A stretch of DNA of 64,000 nucleotides from Neoaquamicrobium sediminum (GCF_013240295.1 NZ_JABETK010000002.1:2108001-2172000); one strand, 5' to 3'. Positions 42,749-52,950 are shown, numbered from the stretch's first letter. Notes: a model not told the origin generated them from the letters alone. Program-made: numbers and translations.

Positions 42749-43525
42749 ATGGCGCGGTTTTCGGGTCTGACGGTACTGGTGACGGGTGCGACCGGCGGTT
42801 TTGGCCGCCGTGCCGCGGAACGCTTCGCGGCTGAAGGAGCGCGCCTCGTCCTGTCCGACCTTGACCCCGCCCACCTGGAGAAAACCGCCTCGGCAATCGA
42901 TGCCGAAACCGCCGTTCTGGCCGGCAACATTGCGGACGAAAATCTATCGAAAGAGCTCGTCGCCTTGGCGGAAAAGCGCTTCGGCGGGCTCGACATCGCG
43001 CTCAACAATGCCGGCATCGTGCACGATATGATGAAGCTGCCCAACATCGCATCCGACGACGCGCGCAAGGTCATCGAAGTCGACTTGCTCGGCGTGTTCT
43101 ACGCGCTCAAGCACCAGCTTCCGTCGATGGAGCGGCGCTTTCGCGCAGAGGGGAAACGCAGCGCGATCGTCAACATCGCGTCCGTGGCCGGCATCGCCGG
43201 AGCACCGCGGCTTTCCGTCTATGCCGCCGCCAAGCACGGTGTGGTGGGGCTCACCCGATCGGCGGCGGCCGAGTACGCGACCAAGGGCGTGCGCGTAAAC
43301 GCCGTTTGTCCCTCCTTCGCACGCACCGCGATGGTCGAAAAATCGTTGCCGGCTGCAGAGGAAGATCGCAAGGCGAGCGAGGCCGAACTGGTGCGCGGCG
43401 TACCGATGCGGCGGCTGGCCGAGGTCGACGAGATCGTCGAGGTGATCCTGTTCGCGGCAAGTCCCGAGAACGGTTTCATGACCGGCCAGACGCTTGCCGC
43501 CGATGGCGGGATAACGTCGATCTAG
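42749..43525 (+). CDS. short-chain dehydrogenase/reductase
   Basis: A 258-residue SDR: TGATGGFG nucleotide motif, NNAG, catalytic Ser in NIASVAG and YAAAKHG. It is 3 bases after the kinase stop and so the last gene of the rightward unit. It could act as a 3-hydroxyacyl-CoA dehydrogenase after MaoC hydration, or like LvaD reduce a 4-ketoacyl-CoA. Its TAG stop shares the palindrome CTAG with the converging HAD gene. Confidence 0.92.
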   Translation: MARFSGLTVLVTGATGGFGRRAAERFAAEGARLVLSDLDPAHLEKTASAIDAETAVLAGNIADENLSKELVALAEKRFGGLDIALNNAGIVHDMMKLPNIASDDARKVIEVDLLGVFYALKHQLPSMERRFRAEGKRSAIVNIASVAGIAGAPRLSVYAAAKHGVVGLTRSAAAEYATKGVRVNAVCPSFARTAMVEKSLPAAEEDRKASEAELVRGVPMRRLAEVDEIVEVILFAASPENGFMTGQTLAADGGITSI

Positions 43526-44217
43526 AGCTTCGCAATCAGCTCGCGGAGCTGCCCCAGATGCTCGATCTGCCGGTAGCGAGGATGCTCCTCCGGTGCCTCG
43601 ATCCGCTCCAGAACCCACGTGAGCTCGTGTGGAACGTACACGCCCCAGCTCCCCGCCTCGATCGCTGGCGCGACGTCAGACTTCAGCGAATTGCCGACCA
43701 TCATCGCATGCTCGGCGCCGTCGCCGTGGCGTGAGAACACGCGCTCATATGTGCCGGCACTCTTGTCACTGACGATCTCGACCGCATCGAAGAAGTCGCC
43801 CAGTCCCGACTGCGCAAGCTTTCGCTCCTGATCGAACAGGTCGCCCTTGGTGATCAGTACCAGCCGGTATTTGCCAGCCAGCTCTTCCAGCGTCTCCTGC
43901 ACGTGCGGAAGCGTCTCGACAGGATGCCGGAGCATCTCCCGTCCAGCCGCCAGGATTTCACCGATCACGCTCGCCGGCACCCGTCCCTCGGTCACTTCGA
44001 CTGCGGTTTCGATCATCGAGAGCGTAAACCCCTTGATGCCGAAGCCATAGTGCCCGAGATTGCGTTTCTCTGCCTCCAGCAGCCGGTCGAGCAGATGATC
44101 GGGCTCGGCGTGGTCGGCCAGCAGTTCCGCAAAACGCGCCTCGGTCAAGCGGAAGAACTGCTCATTCTGCCAGAGCGTATCGTCGGCATCGAAGCCAATG
44201 GTGGACAGTTCTTTCAT
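43522..44217 (-). CDS. HAD-superfamily hydrolase
   Basis: About 231 residues. HAD motif I is FDADDTLW (nucleophile and acid Asp), motif II Thr in LVLITKGD, motif III Lys in SDKSAGTYERVF and motif IV MVGNSLKSDVAPAIEAG. A helical cap domain lies between motifs I and II. The substrate is unknown; phosphoglycolate, nucleotide or sugar phosphates are typical. Start ATG 44217 has GAGGG 9 bases upstream; an in-frame ATG at 44244 would add 9 residues. It overlaps the converging SDR gene by 4 bases. Confidence 0.88.
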   Translation of the reverse strand: MKELSTIGFDADDTLWQNEQFFRLTEARFAELLADHAEPDHLLDRLLEAEKRNLGHYGFGIKGFTLSMIETAVEVTEGRVPASVIGEILAAGREMLRHPVETLPHVQETLEELAGKYRLVLITKGDLFDQERKLAQSGLGDFFDAVEIVSDKSAGTYERVFSRHGDGAEHAMMVGNSLKSDVAPAIEAGSWGVYVPHELTWVLERIEAPEEHPRYRQIEHLGQLRELIAKL

Positions 44218-44329
44218 CTGCGCGCGTTCCCTCGCGATAGACATTTGCTTAGTTCTCTAAAGCCTAATTTAAGCAGTTCATGCAACGGTCGGGGTCGAAA
44301 CTCGGACCAGCTAACCGCCTCATAGGCAG

Positions 44330-47031
44330 GTGGGTATTGTGAAATTTCTAGCCATCGGCACCTTGGGGCCTGTCAGGCCTGTTCTAAGGGCGACCAATAT
44401 ACCGGCCTTTCTGGCATTGGTCGTTATTGCGCTGGCATGGCTTTTCGCGGAACAGCAGAACCGCGCTGTCTTCCGGCATGACCTGCACAGCGAAGTCCTC
44501 GGCGAGATCAGCCTCATCCGCGCGAAGCTCGAAGGCAACATCAACGGCAATATCCAGCTTGTTCGAGGGCTTGTCGCTACGCTTTCCACCGAACCGGAGA
44601 TGGATCAGACGCGCTTCGCCACCCTTGCGGCGGCGCTGCTGCAAGAGCGATCCCAGATCCGTCATATAGCTGCTGCGCGCGATCTGGTCGTAAACCTGAT
44701 CTACCCTTTGCAGGGCAATGAAAGCGCTCTCGGTCTGGATTACAACCGGAACGAAGCGCAGCGCGCCGCAGCTTTGCGTGCTCGCGATACTGCAGACCTT
44801 GTGCTTGCCGGGCCGGTTGACCTGGTGCAAGGCGGCGAGAGCTTCATCGGGCGATTCCCTGTTTTCACTCCCGGCCCGAACGGCAGCGAAACGTTCTGGG
44901 GCATTGTGTCCGCCGTGGTCGATGCCAACAAGCTGTATACCCAAAGTGGCTTGCTCGATCCGGATCTGGCGATCGATATCGACCTCATCGGGCACGACGG
45001 CACCGGCGTGAACGGCGCGCGTTTCTACGGCTCGGGCGCAGCTTCCGCCAACGATCCGGTCACTGCGGACGTGATATTGCCGTCCGGATCCTGGCGCATT
45101 GCTGCGATACCGAAGGGGGATGGGCCGGAACGCCTACGAACACCTGGGCACTTCGTCTGCTGATCCTGCTTGCCGGCGCGCTCATCATGGTACCCGCCCT
45201 GATCATGGGACGTCTTATCGAAGAGCGTCTGAACCACATTCGCGAATTGAAGCGACGCGAACTTCAGCTTGCGCGCATGTCGCGTCGCCTCGGCCTCGCA
45301 CTGGACACGTCCAAGGTCGCGGTATGGGAGATGAATGTCGGCGAGAAGGAAGAATACTGGGACGACCGGATGAACGAGCTCTATGGCTATCCGGCCGATG
45401 GCGCTCCGCGAAATACGAAGGACTGGGAAAAGCGCGTTCACCCGGACGACCTCGAGCGTGCAAACAGCGAATTCAATGCTGCCTTCACGGGTGACAGGGG
45501 TAGCTATGTCTCGCAGTTTCGGATCGTTCTCGATGACGGAGAGACACGTCATATCCGCGCGCTGGGGACGCTATACAAGGACGCCGGGACGCCGGCAAAA
45601 ATGATCGGCGTGAACTGGGATGTGACAGCCGACGTCGCGCTCAACGATGAACTGAAGCGCGCCAACGCATTGACCGAGGCACGCAATGCCGAGCTCGAAC
45701 GCGCGAAGGCCCGCATAGAACACAACGCGCTGCACGATTCGCTGACTGGCCTGCCGAACCGGCGCTATCTCGACGACGTAATGGCTGATCACGCGCGGCA
45801 ATTTGCCGAGGGCAAGGAAACGGCTGCCCTGCTCCAGATGGATCTCGACCGATTCAAGCAGATCAACGACACGCTCGGGCATTCGGCCGGCGACGCCATG
45901 CTGGTACACGCAGCCAGCATCCTGCGCGCGACGGTGGAGCCGGGTGATTTCGTGGCACGGGTGGGCGGTGACGAATTTGTTGTCGTCCGCCGCTGGCAGA
46001 CCGGGGCGGGCAATCCTTCGATCCGTGGGTTGGCAAAGCTGTCGGAGCGGATCGTCGAGCGCATGCAGCAGCCGCTTAGCTACGGCGGGCACGATTGCCG
46101 CGTCGGCGTGTCGATCGGCATTGCAACTGACATGGATGAGCTGGCCGATCCGACGCGGTTGCTGGTCAACGCCGACATCGCGCTCTACCGGGCCAAGGAG
46201 CGCGGCCGCAACCGCCACCAGTTCTTCAACGATGCGCTGCAGACCGAGATCATCACCACCAAGCGGGTCGCCGACAACATTCTCTCAGGCCTCGAGCAGC
46301 GACAGTTCGTGGCACACTACCAGCCGCAATTCGATGCAGAGACGCTTGAGGTTATCGGTGTCGAGGCACTGGCCCGCTGGAACCACCCGCGCGAAGGTCT
46401 GCTTGCGCCCAACGCCTTCCTCAAGATCGCGGAAGAACTCAACGTCGTTGCCACGATCGATCGCATCGTCCTCGAACAGGCGCTTGCCGACTTCAACCGT
46501 TGGGAGGAGATCGGTCTCGGCATCCCCAAGACCTCCGTCAACGTTTCGGCGCGGCGGCTGCATGACGACGAACTGATAAACAACCTGCGCCAGATGGACA
46601 TCCGGCCCGGCACTGTGTCGTTCGAACTCGTGGAGTCGATCTTTCTCGACGAGAATGACGAAGTCATCACCTGGAATGTCAACCAGATCAAGGAACTCGG
46701 CATCGACATCGAGATCGATGATTTCGGCACCGGATATGCGTCTATCGTCAGCCTGATGAAGCTCAAGCCGCGCCGTCTCAAGATCGACCGGCAACTCGTG
46801 ATGCCCATCGTACATTCGGCGGGGCAGCGTCAGCTTGTGGGCTCGATCATCGACATCGGACGGTCCCTCGGCATCGAAGTCCTCGCCGAAGGCGTCGAGA
46901 CTATGCAGCACGCGAAAGTGCTGCGGCAGCTCGGCTGCAACGCCCTTCAAGGTTATGCCTTCGCAAAAGCGATGAGCGCCGACGATCTCATCGAGTTCGT
47001 CCAATCGCGACGCTGGCGCAACACCGGCTAG
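44330..47031 (+). CDS. CHASE-PAS-GGDEF-EAL cyclic-di-GMP protein (frameshifted)
   Basis: About 900 residues. A membrane helix (about 25-40), a periplasmic CHASE sensor (LVVNLIYPLQGNESALGLDYN), a second helix (LLILLAGALIMVPALIM), a PAS domain (LALDTSKVAVWEMN to IGVNWDVT), a GGDEF domain with intact GGDEF, and an EAL domain with EALAR, DDFGTGYAS, KIDRQL and EGVET, so both diguanylate cyclase and phosphodiesterase residues look functional. The product-inhibition RxxD site before GGDEF reads EPGD. The frame breaks at GGGGG 45115-45119; a sixth G restores PKGGWAGTPTNTW between the CHASE domain and the second helix. GTG 44330 is assumed; GTG 44339 is equally possible. Confidence 0.9.
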
Positions 47032-47579
47032 CCGTTGGCGTCTCTCGCAGCTTCGGCAAGAAGGGTGAAGGCGTAGTCGGCGAACGATCGCCAGCACTCG
47101 ACGCGAAACTGCGCTTCGCCCGTGCGCCACAGCACGATTTCGATCTTGCCCAACACGGTCCGCGAACATGCGCCTACCGGAAAGGCCTGAAGCGAGACGT
47201 CCTGCGGACAACCTGCGGCGATCGTCGCCTCGGCCCCCTGACCTTCGACGAGAATCCCGACATTGCGATGCGACACGTCGACAGCCGAATGAAACACCCT
47301 GACCCGATCAACTGCCGCATCGAGGTTGCTCTCGGCACGGTCTATCAGCAGCCATTCGTCAGGCCCGAGCCAGAGGGCTGCACGGTCACCTTTCAGTACG
47401 GACTGCTTTGGCCTCTCCGGCAACTTCAAGCCAAGGGTACGTGATAACGAGGCGACGCTCTCCGCCGGCGCGCGCAGCGAAAGTCGCTTAGCGGGTTCCG
47501 CCGGCGTGACACCGACCCAAGCGTGATTGGCCATCCGGCCTCCGAGCACGGGTTTGCGGGCGGCTTCGGTTCTAGCCAT
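47028..47579 (-). CDS. soxG: sarcosine oxidase gamma subunit
   Basis: A 183-residue subunit of heterotetrameric sarcosine oxidase. The GcvT-like fold is marked by LWLGPDEWLLID and by DVSHRNVGILVEG. The gamma subunit has a structural role in the complex. It overlaps soxA by 8 bases, is the last gene of the operon, and its stop shares CTAG with the converging cyclic-di-GMP gene. Confidence 0.93.
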   Translation of the reverse strand: MARTEAARKPVLGGRMANHAWVGVTPAEPAKRLSLRAPAESVASLSRTLGLKLPERPKQSVLKGDRAALWLGPDEWLLIDRAESNLDAAVDRVRVFHSAVDVSHRNVGILVEGQGAEATIAAGCPQDVSLQAFPVGACSRTVLGKIEIVLWRTGEAQFRVECWRSFADYAFTLLAEAARDANG

Positions 47580-50565
47580 CGAGACGCTCTCCCTTCTCGT
47601 CGAAGAAGACGGTTCCGGTCACTTCAACCTCGATCGTGCGGTCCGGCATCGGCACATGAAGTGTCTTACCCGTGAGCGCGCGTCCGTCGGCAACGAGGGC
47701 CAGCGCGATCGAATGGCCGCAATTCTCCGACCAGTAGGACGAGGTGACGTGTCCGATCATTTTCATCGGAACCGGCTGGTTCGGATCGGCAACGATCTGC
47801 GCACCTTCCTCGAGCACCGTCTTCGGATCTTTGGTCCTGAGCCCGACGAGCTGCTTGCGCCCCGGAGCGACGAGGTCGGGGCGCATCAACCCGCGAATGC
47901 CGACGAAATCGGTCTTCTTCTTGCCGACAGCCCAGTCAAGGCCGGCATCGTTCGGCGTCACCGTGCCGTCGGTCTCCTGTCCGACGATGATGTAGCCTTT
48001 TTCGGCGCGCAGCACGTGCATCGCCTCGGTGCCGTAGGCGCAGGCGCCATGCTTTTCGCCCTCAGCCCAGACCGCCTCCCACACAGCCTGCCCGTAGTCC
48101 GCGGGGACGTTGATCTCGAAGCCCCGCTCGCCGGTGAACGACATGCGGAAGAGACGCGTCGGCACACCGCAGATGCGTCCCTCCCGCACCGACATATGCG
48201 GCATCGCGGCGTCTGACAGGTCGATGCCCTCAACCAGCGGCGCGATGATGTCGCGGGATTTCGGCCCCTGCACGGCAATGACGGCCCACTGCTCCGAAAT
48301 CGAGGTGAGATAGACCTTCAGGTGCGGGAACTCGGTCTGGAGATAATCCTCCATGTGGTTCATGACGCGCGCCGCGCCGCCTGTGGTTGTGGTGACGTGG
48401 AAGCGGTCATCCGCCAGCCTGCCCACCACGCCGTCATCGTAGATGAAACCGTCCTCGCGCAGCATGATGCCATAGCGGCACCGGCCGGGCGCGAGCTTCT
48501 GCCACGGATTGGTGTAGAGCAGTTCCATGAAGGTCGCGGCGTCAGGCCCGACCACCTCGATCTTGCCCAGCGTCGACGCATCGAAGATGCCGGCCGACTG
48601 TCGCACCGTACGGCATTCCCTATCGACCGCAGCGTGCATGTCCTCGCCTGCACGCGGGAAATACCAGGCGCGTTTCCACTGGCCGACGTCCTCGAACACG
48701 GCGCCCTGCGCCTCGGCCCAGCCATGCATCGCGGTACGTCGGGTCGGATCGAACAGGCTGCCTCGTGCGTGGTTGACGATCGCCCCGAAGGTGACCGGCG
48801 TGTAGGGAGCGCGGAACGTCGTCAGGCCGACCTCGGGGATAGGCTTGCCGAGCGTCTCGGCGGCAATGGCAAGTCCGTGCAGGTTCGAGGTCTTGCCTTG
48901 GTCCGTCGCCATCCCGTTGGTGGTGAAGCGCTTGACGTGCTCGATCGAGCGCATGCCCTCCCGCACGGCCTGGCGAATGTCCTTGGCGGTGACGTCGTTC
49001 TGGAAGTCGACGAACGCTTTGGCCTTCGAGTCCGCGCCGGCCCCGGGTGCGGCACCCAGCATGCCACCGGCCCAGCGCTCGCCGGTAGATGCCTTCGGCT
49101 TCGCTACGCGGCCGACCTTGATGCCTGCCGCTTTGGCGGCAGCATGGCCGGCGATGGCAGCTTCGCCAAGAAGTGCGCCGAGTTCGTCAGTCCCATTGCA
49201 CGCACCGACAGATACGCAATCCTGTACGTAGGTGCCCGGCAGGAACCGCCTGCCCGCCTCGTCGAAGGCTACTTTGCCACGCGACTGGGAAAAGAGATGC
49301 ACGGATGGCGTCCAGCCGGCGGAAGTCAGAAGCGCATCCACCGGGATCGTGCGCGAGGCGCCGCCGTTCTTCGGCTGCACCGTCATCGCCGAGATGCGCT
49401 GGCGCCCTGAAACGCCGGTAACGGCACGGCCGGCACTGATCTCGATGCCGAGCCCCCTCGCCTCGTCGACCGCCGGGCCTTGCGGATTGTCGCGGAGATC
49501 GACGATTGCCGCGACATGCACACCGGCCTTCTTGAGGTCGATCGCGGCGTGATAGGCCGAGTCGTTGGCCGTGTAGACACCGACCGCTTTGCCGACAGCA
49601 ACCCCATAATGATTGAGATAGGTGCGCGCCGCCGATGCCAGCATGACGCCCGGTCGGTCGTTGTCGGGAAACACCATGTGCCGCTCGATCGCTCCCGTGG
49701 CGAGGACGACCCGCCTGGCCCGCACCTGCCACAGCCGCTCTCGCGGGAGGTCCGGCAACGGGGCCGCCAGATGGTCGCTCACGCGTTCCACGAGGCCGAC
49801 GAAGTTCTGGGCATAGTAGCCGAAGGCAGTGGTACGGGTCAGCAGGCGCACATTGTCCATCGCCGCCAACCGCGCCGCCGACTCGCTCGCCCAGGCCCAT
49901 CCGTCCTTGCCTTCTATGTTCGTCCCGGTCTCAAACCGCAACGCGCCGCCAAGCTCTGCCTGTTCGTCGGCGATGATGACGCGTGCGCCCGCCTCGGCCG
50001 CGCTCAGCGCAGCCGCAAGGCCCGCAGCGCCGCCACCTACGACCAGCACGTCACAATGCGCGTAGCGTGCCGCGTAATGGTCGGGATCGGGCTGGTCGGG
50101 CGCGACGCCAAGACCGGCAGCGGAGCGGATCTGCGGCTCGTAGAGATGCTTCCATGCCGCCTTCGGCCACATGAACGTCTTGTAGTAGAAGCCGGCGGAG
50201 AAGAAGGGCGACGCGAGATCGTTGACGGCGCCCACATCCATCTTCAGCGAGGGCCAGCGGTTCTGCGAGACGGCAGTGAGCCCATCGTAGAGCTCCTGCA
50301 CCGTTGCGCGCACATTGGGCGTCTTGCGCGCCGCGTCTCGATGGATACCCACCAGCGCGTTCGGCTCCTCGGCGCCCGCCGAAAGGAAGCCGCGCGGCCG
50401 GTGATATTTGAACGACCGACCGACGAGATGGACGCCATTTGCGAGCAGGGCCGAGGCGAGTGTGTCGCCCTCCAGCCCCGCATAGCCGGCGCCATCGAAC
50501 GTGAAGCGCGCCACTCTGGCGGGCGTCAGACGGCCCTTGCCTGCGATGCGGAACGGCGCGGTCAT
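47572..50565 (-). CDS. soxA: sarcosine oxidase alpha subunit
   Basis: A 997-residue subunit. The N-terminal domain holds GRSFKYHRPRGFLSAG; VLVVGGGAAGLAAALSAAEAGARV (about residues 174-197) binds the dinucleotide; the C-terminal half is a GcvT-like tetrahydrofolate-binding domain (RTAMHGWAEAQGAVFEDVGQWKRAWYFP, then TGERGFEINV). With SoxBDG it oxidises sarcosine to glycine, yielding 5,10-methylene-tetrahydrofolate and hydrogen peroxide in the cytoplasm. It overlaps soxD by 4 bases. Confidence 0.96.
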   Translation of the reverse strand: MTAPFRIAGKGRLTPARVARFTFDGAGYAGLEGDTLASALLANGVHLVGRSFKYHRPRGFLSAGAEEPNALVGIHRDAARKTPNVRATVQELYDGLTAVSQNRWPSLKMDVGAVNDLASPFFSAGFYYKTFMWPKAAWKHLYEPQIRSAAGLGVAPDQPDPDHYAARYAHCDVLVVGGGAAGLAAALSAAEAGARVIIADEQAELGGALRFETGTNIEGKDGWAWASESAARLAAMDNVRLLTRTTAFGYYAQNFVGLVERVSDHLAAPLPDLPRERLWQVRARRVVLATGAIERHMVFPDNDRPGVMLASAARTYLNHYGVAVGKAVGVYTANDSAYHAAIDLKKAGVHVAAIVDLRDNPQGPAVDEARGLGIEISAGRAVTGVSGRQRISAMTVQPKNGGASRTIPVDALLTSAGWTPSVHLFSQSRGKVAFDEAGRRFLPGTYVQDCVSVGACNGTDELGALLGEAAIAGHAAAKAAGIKVGRVAKPKASTGERWAGGMLGAAPGAGADSKAKAFVDFQNDVTAKDIRQAVREGMRSIEHVKRFTTNGMATDQGKTSNLHGLAIAAETLGKPIPEVGLTTFRAPYTPVTFGAIVNHARGSLFDPTRRTAMHGWAEAQGAVFEDVGQWKRAWYFPRAGEDMHAAVDRECRTVRQSAGIFDASTLGKIEVVGPDAATFMELLYTNPWQKLAPGRCRYGIMLREDGFIYDDGVVGRLADDRFHVTTTTGGAARVMNHMEDYLQTEFPHLKVYLTSISEQWAVIAVQGPKSRDIIAPLVEGIDLSDAAMPHMSVREGRICGVPTRLFRMSFTGERGFEINVPADYGQAVWEAVWAEGEKHGACAYGTEAMHVLRAEKGYIIVGQETDGTVTPNDAGLDWAVGKKKTDFVGIRGLMRPDLVAPGRKQLVGLRTKDPKTVLEEGAQIVADPNQPVPMKMIGHVTSSYWSENCGHSIALALVADGRALTGKTLHVPMPDRTIEVEVTGTVFFDEKGERLDG

Positions 50566-50855
50566 TCGGCTGCTCCCTTGATGACGGGCTTCTTCTCGCC
50601 GGCCTTGTAAGTCATTACGAACTTGTCGCTCACCGTGTCGCGCACGGCGTTGAAGAAGCGCGCGCAGCCGTGGACATGCCTCCAGCGTTCATAGACCAGC
50701 CCTTTGGGATTCTGCCGGATGAAGAAGTAGCCCTCGAAATCCTCGTCGCTCATCTCGGTGATGTTCGACGGCCTGACGAGATGCGCTTCGCCGGCATGCC
50801 GGAATTCAAGCTCCGGTCGTTCTTCTTCACAATAGGGGCAACGGATCAGCAGCAT
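50562..50855 (-). CDS. soxD: sarcosine oxidase delta subunit
   Basis: A 97-residue zinc-binding subunit: CPYC at residues 6-9 and HVHGCARFFN near residue 60 supply the three Cys and one His ligands. I start at ATG 50855 (MLLIRCPYC), the usual SoxD beginning, with GGGAAAG before it. It overlaps soxA by 4 bases and begins 8 bases after the hydrolase stop. Confidence 0.95.
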   Translation of the reverse strand: MLLIRCPYCEEERPELEFRHAGEAHLVRPSNITEMSDEDFEGYFFIRQNPKGLVYERWRHVHGCARFFNAVRDTVSDKFVMTYKAGEKKPVIKGAAE

Positions 50856-50863
50856 GGCTTTCC

Positions 50864-51687
50864 CTACTCGCCTGTTTTCGAAAGCGCGTCGAGCAGACGC
50901 GCGGTAACGGGTTCCGGGGCTTCGAGCTGTGGCAGATGGCCGACACCGGCCATCGCCTCGAAGCTCGAATGTGGTATCTTCTCGTGCAGCAGTCGGCCCC
51001 GCGCGACCGGAATCCAGGGTCGTCTTCGCCCCACAGGATCGCGACCGGGCAGCGTATGTCCGCAAGCCTGTCTTCGAAGTCACCGGTCAAACGCTCGTCG
51101 GCCTGCGCGAACTGGGCATAGAAGCTCGCCCGCCCCGCCTCGCTCAGCCACGGCGCGCGAAGCCGATCGAAATCGTCATCCGCGAGTTCATTGACCAGGG
51201 CACCCTGGATATACGCGCCCACGACCGCCTCATGGATATGCGGCGGCAGGCCGGTAAACGCGTCGATATGGCGGCCGACATGGTCGAAGAACGCCGAGCC
51301 CCATGGGCTGAGCGCGACGACATTCATGAGCACGAGCCTGTCGTACTCGACCCCGCCTAGCAGATGGGCTCGCAGGGTCACCGCACCGCCCATGTCGTGC
51401 GCAACGACATTCGGACGCACAAGCTCCCACCCGTCGAGCATTTCGGCGAACACCTGCCCCTGCACGTCCAACGCGGTCGATTGACCGGGCCGCATCTCGG
51501 ATTCGCCGTAGCCCGGCATGTCGAACCAGTGGACGGTAAAGTGCCTGGCAAGTAATGGGATCACCTGGTGCCAGCTAAACGACGACCATGGCCAGCCATG
51601 CGCGAGCACCAGCGCCGGCCCGCTGCCGGCCCGGCCCCAGGCGACCTCTCCCGCCTGCGTCATCGTTCGCTGGTCGACCTTCCACAT
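50864..51687 (-). CDS. alpha/beta hydrolase with Asp nucleophile, within the sox operon (frameshifted)
   Basis: About 274 residues. HGWPWSSFSWHQ forms the oxyanion region; the nucleophile elbow AHDMGGAV has Asp98 in place of Ser, as in haloalkane and fluoroacetate dehalogenases and soluble epoxide hydrolases; WGEDDP gives the acid and GVGHLPQLEAP the catalytic His. The frame breaks near 51016 (a single A on the plus strand): one extra T on the coding strand restores DPWIPVARGRLLHEKIP and ends the protein at 50864. It sits between soxB (9 bases) and soxD (8 bases), so it is co-transcribed. Its function there is unknown. Confidence 0.87.
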
Positions 51688-51696
51688 TGAACGAAC

Positions 51697-52950
51697 TCAG
51701 TGCGCCACGGCGGCCGCTGCCGCCTCGTCGATCAGTCGTCCGGTACGGAAACGCTCCAGCGTGAACGGCGCATTGATCGCATGCGGTTCGTCGCGCGCGA
51801 TCGTGTGGGCGAAGACGTGGCCCGAGCCGGGCGTGGCCTTGAAACCGCCCGTGCCCCAGCCGCAATTGACGTAGAGCCCCTTGACCGGCGTCTTCGCCAT
51901 GATCGGCGAGCGGTCGGGCGTCACATCGACGATGCCGCCCCACGAGCGCAGCATCTTCATGCGCGTGAACATCGGGAACATCTCGCAGATCGCGTCGAGC
52001 GTGTGGTTGAGGATGTGCAGCCCGCCGGTCTGCGAATAGGAGGTGTATTGATCGGTGCCGGCGCCGATCACCAGTTCGCCCTTGTCGGACTGGGATATGT
52101 AGGCGTGCACGGTGTTGGACATGACCACGCACGGGAAAACCGGCTTGACCGGCTCCGACACGAGTGCCTGCAGCGGATAGCTTTCCAGTGGCATGCGCAC
52201 ATCGGCCATCTGCATGATGACGGACGAGTGCCCGGCCGCCACGACACCCACCTTCTTCGCGCCGATGAACCCCTTGCTTGTCTCGACACCGAGCACATGA
52301 CCCTGCGGCGCGCGGAGGATGCCCGTCACCTCGCAGTTCTGGATGATATCGACGCCGCGCGCAGAAGCGCCGCGCGCATAGCCCCACGCAACTGCATCGT
52401 GCCGCGCCGTGCCGCCCCGGCGCTGCAGAGCCGCGCCCATCACGGGATAGCGCGCGCTCTTCGAGATGTTGAGCGGCGGGCAATAGTCCTTCGCCTGCTC
52501 CGGCGTCAGCCACTCATTGTCGACACCGTTGAGCCGGTTCGCGTGGATGTGCCGTTTGAACACCTGCACGTCGTGGACGTTGTGCGCCAGCATCATCACG
52601 CCGCGGGCCGAATACATGACGTTGTAGTTGAGCTCCTGCGACAGCCCGTCCCACAGCTTCACCGCGTGGTCGTAGATGCCCGCGCTTTCATCATAGAGAT
52701 AGTTGGAGCGGATGATCGTGGTGTTGCGGCCGGTATTGCCGCCGCCCAGCCAGCCCTTCTCAACCACCGCGACATTGGTGATGCCGTGAACACTTGCAAG
52801 GTAGTAGGCTGTCGCAAGCCCATGCCCGCCGGCGCCGACGATAACGACATCGTATTCGGCCTTCGGCTCTGGCGAGGTCCACTGTTCTTCCCATCCCTTG
52901 TGGCCGCGAAACGCTTCCCGGGCGATGGCGAAGGCGGAATATTTGCGCAT
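51697..52950 (-). CDS. soxB: sarcosine oxidase beta subunit
   Basis: A 417-residue flavoprotein that oxidises sarcosine. [19 protein letters not shown] (34-52) is the FAD-binding Rossmann motif, and His184 in [10 protein letters not shown] is at the position where characterised heterotetrameric enzymes attach FMN covalently. [16 protein letters not shown] is the C-terminal flavin motif. Start ATG 52950 matches the family N-terminus ([14 protein letters not shown]). It leads the leftward sox operon and is divergent from an SDR gene. Confidence 0.95.
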   Translation of the reverse strand: MRKYSAFAIAREAFRGHKGWEEQWTSPEPKAEYDVVIVGAGGHGLATAYYLASVHGITNVAVVEKGWLGGGNTGRNTTIIRSNYLYDESAGIYDHAVKLWDGLSQELNYNVMYSARGVMMLAHNVHDVQVFKRHIHANRLNGVDNEWLTPEQAKDYCPPLNISKSARYPVMGAALQRRGGTARHDAVAWGYARGASARGVDIIQNCEVTGILRAPQGHVLGVETSKGFIGAKKVGVVAAGHSSVIMQMADVRMPLESYPLQALVSEPVKPVFPCVVMSNTVHAYISQSDKGELVIGAGTDQYTSYSQTGGLHILNHTLDAICEMFPMFTRMKMLRSWGGIVDVTPDRSPIMAKTPVKGLYVNCGWGTGGFKATPGSGHVFAHTIARDEPHAINAPFTLERFRTGRLIDEAAAAAVAH

